64,000 nucleotides of DNA, taken from positions 9,004,501-9,068,500 of the forward strand of contig CP136891.1 of the NCBI GenBank assembly GCA_034359265.1, read 5' to 3'. Positions 54,295 to 64,000 of this stretch are shown one piece after another. Numbering within the stretch: position 1 is the first letter of the stretch; the number at the start of each line of letters is the position of its first letter. Position numbers and translations under genes: made by a program. The notes beneath the pieces are model-generated. The model saw nothing but the letters and a program-made list of their open reading frames with translations, was not told the DNA's origin and did not search any database. The stretch is from Canna indica. Taxonomy: Eukaryota; Streptophyta; Magnoliopsida; Zingiberales; Cannaceae.

Positions 54295-54811
54295 GGCTTA
54301 ATTATTTATTTTAGTCCCTCAAAATATTATATTTTTTTTATTTGATCCCTCATTTTTAAACACTTTTCGTTTAGTTCTTCAAAAATTATTTTCGTTTTCG
54401 TTTGGTTCATCTGTTAATTTTTCGTTAACTTTTGACGTTAAGTGCTGACATGGACTAAAGAGAGACTAAACAAAAAAAATATATTTTAAGAGATTAGATG
54501 AAATTTTTTTTTAATAATTTAAAATATAATTATATATTGTTATATTTTAGGTTATTAAAATATATATTATTATATTTTAAGTTATTAAAATATTATTTTT
54601 TTAATCTAATTTTTTAAAATATTTTATTTTTTTCGTTTGATTCCTCTTTAGTCTATATCAGTATTTTATATTGGCACTTAATATGGAAAGTTAACGGAGG
54701 GATCAAATGGAAACGAAAATAATTTTTGAGATACTAAATATTAAAGTTTTTAAAAATAAGGATCAATCAGACAAAATATAATATTTTGAGAACTAAAAAT
54801 ATAATTAAGTT
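54295..54811. mobile_element. Foldback MITE with ~140-165 bp inverted arms
   Basis: The left arm starts GCTTAATTATTTATTTTAGT; the right arm, read on the minus strand, starts ACTTAATTATATTTTTAGTT. Similarity continues through CTCAAAATATTATATTT, AAAAATTATTTTCGTTT and a GTTAACTTT..AAGTGC block. Only about 200 bp separates the arms. The form is that of the common plant TTAATTA..AGTCCCT elements, often ascribed to Mutator-like transposons. A clear target duplication was not found. Confidence 0.7.
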
Positions 54812-55408
54812 TTTTTAAAAAAAAAATTAAGAATATAATTATTTATATTTTTGTTATTTTTTATTAAAATCAAGTTATTGATCAATTGAGAAGGGGAAGG
54901 TCAATGACTCAAATCCAAAGATTCTCTCCGACAACAAAATCTTATTAAAGAAATCAAATCCATTACCCCACCAACACTTCCGCTTTCGCTCTCAAACAGG
55001 AAACAGCCTTCTGCTTTACCTACCTGTCTACCATCAGCAGCAGAAACCTCGGGTCCCACAGGATCATCCCACCTCGATCCCTGCTTTGCTTCCAACAGGA
55101 AACGGCGATGAATGTTTGAAGCATCATCGCAGCCGTCTATTTTTCTTCAGACGAGCACTTTGTGAGATCTCGAATACTTGAATCCCTGTTCTTTATAAAA
55201 CATCAAATCTTAAATACTTTTCTCCGTCTCATGGGACCCGTAAATCAGCCAATAATTGCCCGACACGCATCCCAGAATGCCTGTTGCTGTATCGGGAGAA
55301 ACAGCTAAGACGAATCTACTCTCCCACGCCATTCTTCTCTCCTTAAGAGCAGAGCGAACAAAGCCTCTGTGGTCTTCTCCGTGAGACTCGTGGTCTTCCT
55401 TGGAGAAG
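54812..55408. other. Promoter and 5' UTR of the response regulator gene
   Basis: Composition changes from AT-rich to mixed near 54900. The last 100 bp before the ATG are CT-rich, as in plant leaders. A minus-strand open frame at 54901-55095 has no recognisable content. Confidence 0.4.
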
Positions 55409-56696
55409 ATGGGGGAGGTGAAGGAAGATGGCGAAGAGGAGGTGGATGTTCATGATTGTGTAGGTGGACGCGGCGGCGGCAGCGGCGGTGGCGACGTACG
55501 AGGAGGGGAATTGGAGATGGTGAGAGTGTTGGTGGTGGATGACTCCCCTGTAGACAGGAGGATTGTAGAGATGCTGCTAAAAAGGAGTGGTGGAATATTT
55601 GATGGTAGTATAAGTCTTCTTTTTCTTGGATGAATTTTTCCCAGCTGTTGAGATGTGATCTTTAAAACCTCTGTTTTGTTTTCCTTTCTCCTGGGTTAAT
55701 GCTTTAAGATTTCTAAGATTCTCATGTTCATCTTAATTTAACTTCCCATGTCCCTGTTCTTTATTTCATAGAATAAAGGGATTTCTTTATTTTCCCCAGA
55801 GAAACTTATACCTTTGAATTCTATTCCAGTCGTTTCTGTTGATTCGGGAAAGAAAGCTATGGAAGTTCTGGGATTGACTGAAATTGTGGCTAAACCATGC
55901 AAAAATTATGTAAGTTGGATTCTTATTCTTTTCTTTAATATATAAATATGGATTTGCAGGCAATGAACTTATCTAACTTGTCATATTATTAACTTCGAGC
56001 ATGATTAAATTTCCATTCCAGAGTAATTTAGAAGTTAAACGGTGATTGCTAAAATTAAAAATAATGCAGTATTCAAAACTTTTGCAATTTTTCTTGCATA
56101 TTATGTTCTTACATGATCAATCTTTTAGGGAAATGTTTTGCAGGATCAGAAGATTGATATAGTCCTCACTGATTATTGCATGCCAGAAATGACTGGCTTT
56201 GACCTTCTCAAGGCTGTCAAGGTATCTAACTAGGACTTTAGTTTCATCTTACTGATTTATTTTTTACTGCGAAATGAACAGAGTCAATTTATTTCCATTC
56301 TATTTTTCAGAAGCATAACACCTCAAGATCGATCCCAGTTGTGGTAATGTCATCTGAAAACAACCCTGAAAGAATCAGCAGGTTTGTTGCTGCCTTCATC
56401 AACACTTTTCACTCTTCTCATCTAATGGCTAGAACCTAAGAAATTGTTTGCTAATTTATAGGTGCCGAGCCATCGGAGCTGAAGACTTCATCCTAAAACC
56501 CTTGCAAGTAACGGATGTGCAAAGACTAACAGCTTGCACTCTGCCAATTGCTCCAAATCCAATGCTCAAGTCTGGTAGCAAGAGGAAGCAAGCAGTGGAG
56601 CTAATGGTCGAAAGCATTGGCTCGGATGCGCGCCCGCGCCTTGCCAAAGTAGCAGCGGCGTTGGCTCTGTTGTTTTTAATACTCAACTATTTCTGA
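55409..56696 (+). CDS. Type-A response regulator (cytokinin two-component signalling)
   Basis: Five exons (55409-55604, 55830-55909, 56144-56221, 56311-56381, 56462-56696) join in frame to 219 aa. Type-A regulators accept a phosphoryl group from histidine phosphotransfer proteins and dampen cytokinin signalling. Residues 1-36 are acidic and Gly-rich. The receiver domain spans about 37-165: acidic pair Asp44-Asp45 (VLVVDDSPVDR), phospho-acceptor Asp102 (LTDYCMPEMTG), Ser132-Ser133 switch region (VVMSSENN) and Lys154 (FILKP). There is no DNA-binding Myb domain, which excludes type B. The intron positions are those usual for plant type-A genes. The tail after the receiver is unusual: a basic SKRKQ patch is followed by a final hydrophobic run (KVAAALALLFLILNYF). 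A nearby acceptor at 56129 would add five residues to exon 3. Confidence 0.93.
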
Positions 56697-57116
56697 TCAC
56701 TTTTTAGGTTTTCATAAGAAATCCTTCTTGGAATAGATCAGATGTAGGAAATCTCATTCATCATCAGTTCTTAACTGCATAAAGCTTTGAGCTTCTGGTG
56801 CTGTTTCTGAGATGGGAATCGGCCCTTAATTGTACTGATGCTTTTCTATCCGAGTTTGTGGATTTGTGTCAATTATGAGTAATTAAGATCAAGGAAATGA
56901 GCTTCCTTAATTGACTTGTATTTTGCTGGTTCTGTGATACTTGACCTCTTAATATATACATTGGCAGAAAATGATTGCTTTACTACTTCCTGATACCTGA
57001 TCTGTTTTTAATCACATCAATACAAGTGCAGAGCCATTGCAAACTTGCATGAAAGAGTGAACTAAAATTTACATAGTTACTAAGGAGTTAGAATTCCTAG
57101 TCCTGATCGAATAGTT
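56697..57116. other. 3' UTR of the response regulator and short spacer
   Basis: The first ~250 bp read as a 3' UTR. No other feature is seen before the LTR. Confidence 0.45.
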
Positions 57117-60100
57117 TGTTGGGATGGGAAGAAGTAGCACGGTGGAAAAAAATAATTTTTAATCTATCTCAAAATCAGCGATCAACTATAACAATCTTTA
57201 AAAAATTTAATATACGAGTAGAAGGAGAAGCCAGCGAACACTAAGACCCGTTGTGGCTCAACGGAGAAGGAAACTCAACCTCGAAACGCACCAAGGTGAA
57301 GCCAGCCATTTCACCAAGAATCGAGCACCAAAAGGAAGGAAGAGGGGATGAGAAAACCACGGAACGAGGAGGAATATGGATGAATACCTCTTTGTCCTCC
57401 TTGGACTCCTTCAAGAAGATGAAGAAGATGACACACTCAAGAGGAAGAGACCTCCAAATCAGCTTCACAAACCCGAAAAGGAGGAGCTTGATGGCTGACC
57501 ACCTATGGAGATCAAGAGGAGCTCTTTGGAGTCTTGCTCTTCAAGAAGCTTCTCAAGAATCTAAGTCTCTTCTCCTCTTCAAAATCTCTAACCAAGTTGC
57601 TTAACCCCTCTCAAACGAAGTTAGGCCATCTATTTATAAGGGAAGTAGGTGACCCCCATGGTGGACCCGACCCCCCCTTTTAAATTCTCTCATCGGAATT
57701 CAAAATTTCAGAGTTTGCATCCAAAACAATAATTTATATTTAATGGATTTATAATTAATTCGAAATTAATTAAATCCAACTAAATATAAACTTTAATTTA
57801 TCTCTATAAATTAAATTCTTATTGATTAGGATTTATCATGTGTCAATCCCTATAATTTAGGGATGCCCTACAAATTAGGGTTATCGAGGAACTCTTCCTC
57901 GTGTATTCGTTACTATAGAAAATATCTTTCTTATCATGTTCGTAAACGAGATCCGTGATAGTGTTGCAGTATGTCCATGCTAGTAGACATATAGTGTCGC
58001 ATAAGGGTGACCATCGGTCGGTTAATCGAACCAATCCTATGCATTTTTCATTAACCATTTTCCGAACTGATATTTTCAGTTAACCGACCGAATTAATCGA
58101 AAATTTTTTATTGGGTTCGGTTAACCAACCAAATTACCCGAAATTTTAATATGTATCATTTTTCCACCAAAAACAACATTAACCAGCACTCTATCAAAAT
58201 TAAAACTATCAACATTGTTAAAACAATTAAGCAACACTATTTAACAATCAACAGTGTTAAAAACAACATCAACCGGACATCAACTTAATTCAAAATTAAA
58301 AATTAAAAACAACATCAACTTAATTTTAAACTAATTTTAAACAACATCAACAAAATTAGTTCATGGTAAACTAATGAAACTCAAACTGTTAAACTAATTA
58401 AACTTGTATTTGATAAACTAACACCAATTAAACTATTGTGAAAACAGATTGACCAAGTATGAAATATCATCTAATCAAACTTAAACTAATTAAACTGGTT
58501 AACGGGAGAAAAGTCGTAGATTACCTCTACTCATTGCTGAGTGCCCGATTGTCGAGAGTGCCAGCGATTGGGGGGCGAGTGCCGAATGCTCATTGCTGAG
58601 TGTCAAGAGTGCTGGCGATTTGGGGGGGGGGGGGGGGGGGGAGGGAGTGCCAACTACTCACTGTCGTGGCCGGGCCGGAGTGCCCCGTCGCGTGGGGTGG
58701 CCGAGTGGGGAAGCCGGAGAGTCGCCTGTCAGTTGCCGTTGTTTGCCAAGATGCCAAGTCGTCGACGCATAGGGTTGTCGACTACTAGACTGTCAAGTAC
58801 TTGAGTCAGGGGTGTTAGGGTTTTAGGTAGGGCGTGGCGTGGGCGGGTAAGTGGAGTGGGTAATTGGGTCTGGGTAAGTGGGTATCGGGTTATTGGGTAT
58901 TTGTTGGGTTTAGGGATACATAGATAATTAAGTGAATTGTTAGGGGTAAAATTGTCATTTTTTTCTAGTAAATTCGGTTAAAACCAATTTTTTTTTATCA
59001 ATTCACCAAACCGAACCGAAAATTGAAATCCCGGAAAAAATTAACCAAAAATCGAACCGAAATTAATTCGATTAATTCAGGTTCGGTTCGGTCGGTTTCG
59101 GTTCGATTTCAGTGAATCAGAGAATCTTGCTCACCCCTAGTGTTGCATTTGGACTTTATCTCATAAGGTCCATTACGAGATTAGCTTGTTATGTGTGACC
59201 CATTAGGCCCCACACTAAGCCAGCAGTGAGTTGTGCATAACATAGAGTCAGATCTGATAGAATGACTTCTATTCGAATCTTACGAGCCATCACTAAACCA
59301 CTTTAGTGTGGTCGTGAGAGACTCCACTCACAAGTCAAGATTGACGCCTAGCAATGTGTCATGACTACCCGGATAGCGTGAGGTTCAATCTACAGGGATC
59401 AAATGCCCTTCGATGATTAGTTACCATGCAACTAAGTCACTCGATTACAACGTCCCGAAGTCGGCTAGGGTATGAATAAAGTGTCAAACCCTAATGTCGA
59501 TTCATATGTATTCCACCCGCCAAGATATCGTCTCAATAATGAAACGTCAGAAACATCTTTCTGACTTTCATGTTTAATTATTTTAGCTAGAGATTTCCGA
59601 GTCGACACTTGCAAGGACACATAGTACATTATCTCCTCTCACTATGAGTAACCAATTCCATATTGGTTGCTCACCTACCTCCATGAATGTTTCCCCATGC
59701 CCAGTAATACCCGATACATGACGTTGAGGGTCATGTAGGGATAGAACCAAAGCAATGGGTTGTCGCTCACAAGGTAACCATGACAACCTCATGTCAAAGG
59801 ATTGCTTGCACCTACTATCATCCGAGGAACATCTTATTGACACTCATGTAAGGATTCCATTATGTATTCCTTGTGCAAGTTCGTTCAGTGAACTCATTCC
59901 TCAATGAGCACTTGCACTTGTACATTAATGACGACTCATAGATAACTGTGAGATCAATTACCCCTAATCGTATAAGGCATGTACCAAGCACACAAGTCTA
60001 TCCGGAATCATCAATTCCCTAATTGGTGATCCTACGACTGGAAATATTTAGAACAGGTGCATCTCGAATCCAAGTCTCACTGACATGATCTCATCGTGGC

Positions 60101-60259
60101 CTTGGAATCAATTGTCCAGGTTTGTGGGGTTCATCACAATCTAATATATACAAAATATAGATGCAACATATGATGAAAAAATATCTCATATTATTCATTA
60201 ATCAAAAATAGTTCCCTATACATCAACATGTGATTGGCTCAATGGCACTATTTCTTTCA
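57117..60259. mobile_element. Probable solo LTR (~2.0 kb) split by a nested hAT element
   Basis: The block starts TGTTGGGATGGG and ends TTTCTTTCA, so it has TG..CA ends. It is flanked by exact TAGTT repeats (57112-57116 and 60260-60264), a 5-bp target duplication as left by LTR retrotransposons. After removing the nested element at 58002-59139 and its 8-bp duplication, about 2.0 kb remain. It contains no gag-pol coding region, only a TATTTATAAG promoter-like site at 57631. The open frame at 57251-57604 has no recognisable domain. A solo LTR left by recombination is the best reading; the family is not known to me. Confidence 0.7.
58002..59139. mobile_element. hAT-like nonautonomous element nested in the LTR
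   Basis: The left end is TAAGGGTGACCATCGGTCGG; the right end read on the minus strand begins TAGGGGTGAGCAAGATTC. Flanks GTGTCGCA (57994-58001) and GTGTTGCA (59140-59147) fit an 8-bp duplication with one change. Subterminal parts carry many CGGTTCGGTT/AACCGAACC motifs. The middle (58530-58890) is GC-rich and includes a run of 20 Gs at 58622-58641; its open frames look accidental. No transposase. Confidence 0.82.
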
Positions 60260-60264
60260 TAGTT

Positions 60265-61175
60265 TTAATTATTTATGGACTAACAATCATGTCGATTTTG
60301 GTCTAATTTAGGTTAACCATGTGATCTTGCTTTGAGTCAAACCCGCCAATAAATTATCTCTTCTCGATTTTAGAATTGAAAATTGAAAGTACTTTAAATG
60401 ATATTGCATCAACATGTTATGTCAAAACCAGAGGTAGTTGATACAAGTGGTTCGTCATTTGTTCATCTTAAACAGGATCTTAGTTTGAGTATTGCGAATG
60501 AAAAAAATTATTGTTAAAAGAGCTAAAACTATAGTTGGGAGAACTTCGCCCCCTTAATGGGATGACTCAAAAAATATTAGTCGGTTGTAGTGCTTTATGT
60601 ATTTTTTCACGTCTTGTAAAATGCTCCATTGTCCGTATAATTGGGTCTTTGTAAGCTTATAATAACTATGCTATCAATTCTATGTAAGTTTTGGGAAAAG
60701 AACATGTTATGTCAATAAATACACATCCCAGTAATTAATTCAGCTTGTTTGGATGCGATACACCGTACACGTGTAGTAGACTGATACCATTGATTTGGTT
60801 CCCGATACTGGTCGAACTCCTCCAGCTCCGTCACTAACGGAGGGGAACAAACGGAGCCGTATCACTACTTCTAATCGAAGGCGCAGCACTTCCTCACCGT
60901 TGCGACTACGTGCCTGTCCGTATGATACTTTCTATACCACTCTCTTTGTAACCGCACGATGCAATACGGAACGGCCAGGATTACCCAAATGGATGATCTA
61001 TGTGGACAAGAGGAAAGTTTTGATTTATGCGAACAATTGTTAACAAATTTCTGAGGGATATTCGGATATCAACATCAACGGTTGCGATTAATCCGTTGCG
61101 ATCTGTTTGCAGATGGGAGTGGAACACGCTACCCTACCCCTTATCGTTTGCGAGGCTTCCATATAATAATAGTAC
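60265..61175. other. Spacer, then promoter and leader of the RRM gene
   Basis: AT-rich to about 60720, then more balanced. An ACACGTGT palindrome (ACGT-core box) lies at about 60768-60775. The open frame at 60795-61043 has no recognisable domain and is treated as chance or as upstream leader. Confidence 0.4.
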
Positions 61176-61392
61176 ATGTCAACGAGAAGCGCTTTCGTCA
61201 AGGCGTCAATCGCTCGATTTGGTTCTTCTTCGCCGCCTCCGGCTTCGGGATTTAGGGTTTCCTCGCGCCCGTTTGTTTCCCCTCGGTTCATCCATCGAGA
61301 AGGCGTCGATCGAAGTAGCAGCTTAGGGTATCCGGCGATCTTTCCTTTCTCCGAGGATATGTCGCGGGATCCAGCTAAAACGGTGTACATAG
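61176..61392 (+). CDS. First exon of a probable RRM RNA-binding protein (partial, continues past window)
   Basis: An exon ends at GTGTACATAG|GTTTGC (61392), encoding MSRDPAKTVYI plus the first base of Gly. This is the start of RNP2 in an RNA-recognition motif, and as I recall it matches plant RBM7/SF3B4-like small RRM proteins that begin MSRDPxxTVYIGNL. The usual start would be the ATG at 61359. A second, in-frame ATG at 61176 would add 61 residues rich in Ser, Arg and Phe and poor in acidic residues, like an organelle presequence, with no stop between. The next exon was not found in the remaining 2.6 kb, so it lies beyond the window or was missed. Confidence is low because only eleven family-like residues are seen. 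Confidence 0.45.
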
Positions 61393-62660
61393 GTTTGCTG
61401 CCTCCCGATTCCCCCATTTATATACATTTGATATTGTCTTTGATAGTTATCTTCCGAGATTGTTTAAGCTTCTGAGTAATCGATCAGACGGTTTCATGCT
61501 GTTTAGATTGAGGTTCACCTTTTATGCGGCACGACGTGAGTTTTTTGAATTACGTTCCGTGAAATTTTTCATTAGTATGGATGATTTAGGCTTGCAATCT
61601 GCCCGGTATGTTTGAGCTAATCTTGTTGTGGTCGGCGAAGTTAGATTATGTTGTTTCATCAAGTTGTAATTCTTTTAAAGGATTGTTTGTATATTTTGTT
61701 CAAAATTTGTATGGTCCTTTAGTCAGCCTTAGAGTTTTGTGGAGTATTAGGGTTCTCCCCCTCATTCATCTTCTTTCTGTTGCTTTAATGAGTGATATAA
61801 CTGCAATAAATCTTATGTTTACAGTTTATGCTGTGATTTCTTTTGTGCAGTTAGACGGGGCCCTTTTTTATAATCCTTGGCTTTGATAGTATGGTATGGC
61901 AATTGACGTAGGCAGTGTATTAATACATATTGTTTATCGATTCATTAAGTAGCAGATCATTAATAAGGCATGCTGTGTGGTTATTTAGTAGTACTGCCTA
62001 AAATTTGAAGTCCGTGTAGGTGCTTTTAGCTTCCCCATATTGTTCTAGGTATTTGTCATGAAATGTATATGTGGTTTGCCTGTGGAATTTCTATATCATT
62101 TGGACCTTCTCTTTGTTTAAATCGATCCCTAGTTCTATAGGTGATACTATGGGTTACATCTCATCCCCTACCTGGGGTGTATTGAGCCTATTTTACCTTG
62201 CCTTAGCATATTGGTACACTAGTAGTCTTGTGTCTATCTCCTTCTTTGCTTTTACCGCTGTGTGGTAATCGTTGACTGGTTATCTTATATTTCGCGTTCT
62301 TGATTTATACATATTGTTCTAGCACTGTTTCTGTTTGTTGTACACATTTTGATTCTTGGTTTTCATGCTTGTTTTTTTATCACGGTTATTAAATAAAAAC
62401 CCCAAGGATAACCCCGTTGACAGTATTTTTTTCAGCGGTGTTATGATATTTTTTTCCTGAATTTGTTCTTTTGTTAGTAAATTAGAGAAACAGAAAAATG
62501 TTGGTACTAAATTATACCCTAATTGTTGGATCTTGTAAAAGAAAGAATATGAGTCATATACTCATATGCCTATTTTAGTTCCTAGCTTGGCAGTTCTTCA
62601 TACCTTTTGTAGAGCTGTAGATACAAAACTTTCCTGTCCCATGCTAATTATCTGCCAGAA
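61393..62660. other. Probable first intron of the RRM gene
   Basis: T-rich DNA without coding signal, consistent with an intron. Small frames here are chance. Confidence 0.4.
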
Positions 62661-62667
62661 AACCCCA

Positions 62668-63662
62668 ATGGTGCCATGGCATGGCGTGGCGGATTCCAGA
62701 AAGAACGCCACACAAAAACCATGGGTTGCGGTTTTTGCGTGCAGCTTGTGGCGGCCGCATTCCGCCATGACGGATGTGGTGGCTATGGCGGAAATAGCGG
62801 CTGCGGGTATTTTTTTTAAGGAGGGGCGTTTTTGTGTTTTTTATAAGGGTTGAGAACTTAGGAATAAAAACCCTAATGCCATTGCCTCCTAAGTCCTACT
62901 TGCGGTTGCTCCACCCGACTAGAGAACCCACTCCTACATGCGGCTGCTCCACTCCATCTACGAACTCCGCTTGTCCGGCGACTCAGCAGAGAGCATGAGC
63001 AGCCATTCAAAGTTTGTCCCTCCATCTCCCTCTGCTTCTTTCTTTTTTTCACTTATATTCTTTGTTTCTGTCTTTCTTTGTTTACTTTTGTTCTCAGTTT
63101 ATTTCTTTTTTACTTCTATTCTGTTTCTTTTTTTTTTCCTTTTGTTCTCAGTTTTTTTTTTTTTTTAATTTTATTTCAGCCATTTAGCTTTTTTTATGTT
63201 CTCCGTTTTTTTTATTTCAGCCATTCAGCTTTTTTTTAATGCTCTCTATATCTTTCTTTTTATTTAATCCAGCCATTCAGCTTTTTTCTTCTTTTTTTTT
63301 ACTTTTTTATTTCACCCATTCAGCTTTTTTTATATGTTCTCTGTTTCTTTCTTTCTTTTTTATTTCAGCTATTCAGCTATTATTTATGTTCTCTTATTCT
63401 TTCTTTTTTTACATATGACATTTTGACTTTTAATTATGTTGCATTTGGTTAATTTTGTTTCTTACAATGTTTCTAATTTTGTTGTTCTTGATATATGTTA
63501 TTAGCTTTTATTATTTGTTACATTTAGCAGTATTTTTAGTATATTTTCTGTATATATATATATATATTTCAGCTGCCATGCTTCCGCCATTGGCCGCAAC
63601 GCCATCCACCATATTCGTATGGCGGATTTTTGGCTTTCTGCCATGTGCCACCATCCACCATT
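62668..63662. repeat. Possible ~1-kb element with ATGGCGG-type GC-rich ends
   Basis: Both ends (62668-62810 and 63572-63662) are GC-rich in T-rich DNA. They share GCCATGGC, ATGGCGGAT and CAGAAAG words in opposite orientation: AATGGTGCCATGG at left, and AATGGTGGATGG on the minus strand at right. A target duplication is not evident. The middle holds a pyrimidine-rich minisatellite. Confidence 0.35.
63173..63400. repeat. Pyrimidine-rich minisatellite, ~50-bp unit
   Basis: TTCAGCCATTCAGCTTTTTT followed by a (T)n(CT)n stretch with ATGTTCTCTGTTTC recurs about five times at roughly 47-54 bp spacing (starts near 63173, 63220, 63270, 63312 and 63366). Units differ in the T-run lengths. Confidence 0.75.
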
Positions 63663-64000
63663 AATAAGTAATAACATTGGAAAACCCTTATCGTTTGTTC
63701 TAAACTTATCACTCTATCCTTTCCTCCCTCCCTATATGCTACAGGGTACAACTATGTTGGCTTGGCCCCATCATTGTGCTGTCAATGTTTTTTGTTGTTC
63801 TAGTCGCTTCTTTTCCTGATTGGAAGTTCAGGGTATCTTCTATTAATCTTATTCTATTTTATCGACAGATGCACTTGCTCACTTTATGATTTTCTTTTCT
63901 CCACTCTGTTGAACTATTTTATCTTTTTATCTGATGCTGTTAACATATTGTCTATTCATTCTCCTCAGCTCATTTATTGTTGTTGATAAATCAGTTTGAT
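63663..64000. other. T-rich DNA to window end, nothing recognised
   Basis: No exon or repeat could be supported here; probably still intron of the RRM gene. Confidence 0.35.

Noticed and set aside
58541..58804. Gly-rich open frame over the G20 run
   Set aside because: Homopolymer-driven frame inside a transposon; no domain.
62938..63168. Phe/Ser-rich open frame
   Set aside because: Product of pyrimidine-rich low-complexity DNA.

Overview
This is nuclear DNA from a flowering plant. The genes have many introns with GT..AG borders, a plant-type cytochrome c, a plant cytokinin-type response regulator and a plastid-targeted membrane protein. The spacers are very AT-rich and full of small plant transposons (hAT, Tourist and Mutator-type MITEs, a TRIM, an Au-type SINE). 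Codon use and the cytochrome c sequence would fit a monocot, but I cannot fix the species. There are no tRNA, rRNA, CRISPR or prokaryotic operon features.

Layout. 1-1130: AT-rich spacer with a GC-rich repeat end. 1.3-4.1 kb (+): a seven-transmembrane protein encoded in one coding exon, with a long leader and an upstream ORF. 4.1-8.1 kb: repeats, including an inverted array of ~150-bp units with a nested Mutator-type MITE. 8.3-10.0 kb (+): cytochrome c, 3 exons. 10-15 kb: spacer with a ~180-bp satellite. 16.7-27.0 kb (+): a GBA2-type glucosylceramidase, 19 coding exons adding to 934 codons, with a TRIM retroelement in one intron. 27.6-28.6 kb: a SINE and three abutting MITEs. 29.3-34.0 kb (-): a plastid-type VTT/TVP38 membrane protein, 7 exons. 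36.2-38.9 kb (-): an unrecognised small protein. 39-44.5 kb: spacer with an hAT-like element and simple repeats. 44.9-45.7 kb (+): first exon of a DUF6821-like membrane protein whose 3' exon I cannot find. 48.0-49.3 kb (-): a GT14/Core-2 branching-enzyme-like glycosyltransferase whose 3' end is part of a nearly perfect 4 x 217-bp array. 50-55 kb: hAT and foldback elements. 55.4-56.7 kb (+): a type-A response regulator, 5 exons, with an odd hydrophobic C-terminus. 57.1-60.3 kb: a solo LTR with an hAT element nested in it. 61.2 kb (+): first exon of a probable RRM protein that continues past the window.

The genes are ordinary, unrelated housekeeping or signalling genes; nothing suggests a cluster working together. 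The unusual material is structural: the 217-bp array eating into a coding end, the apparently broken DUF6821-like gene next to it, and several cleanly delimited nested transposons. All exon borders were derived by hand from splice signals, frame and family resemblance; no alignment was run.
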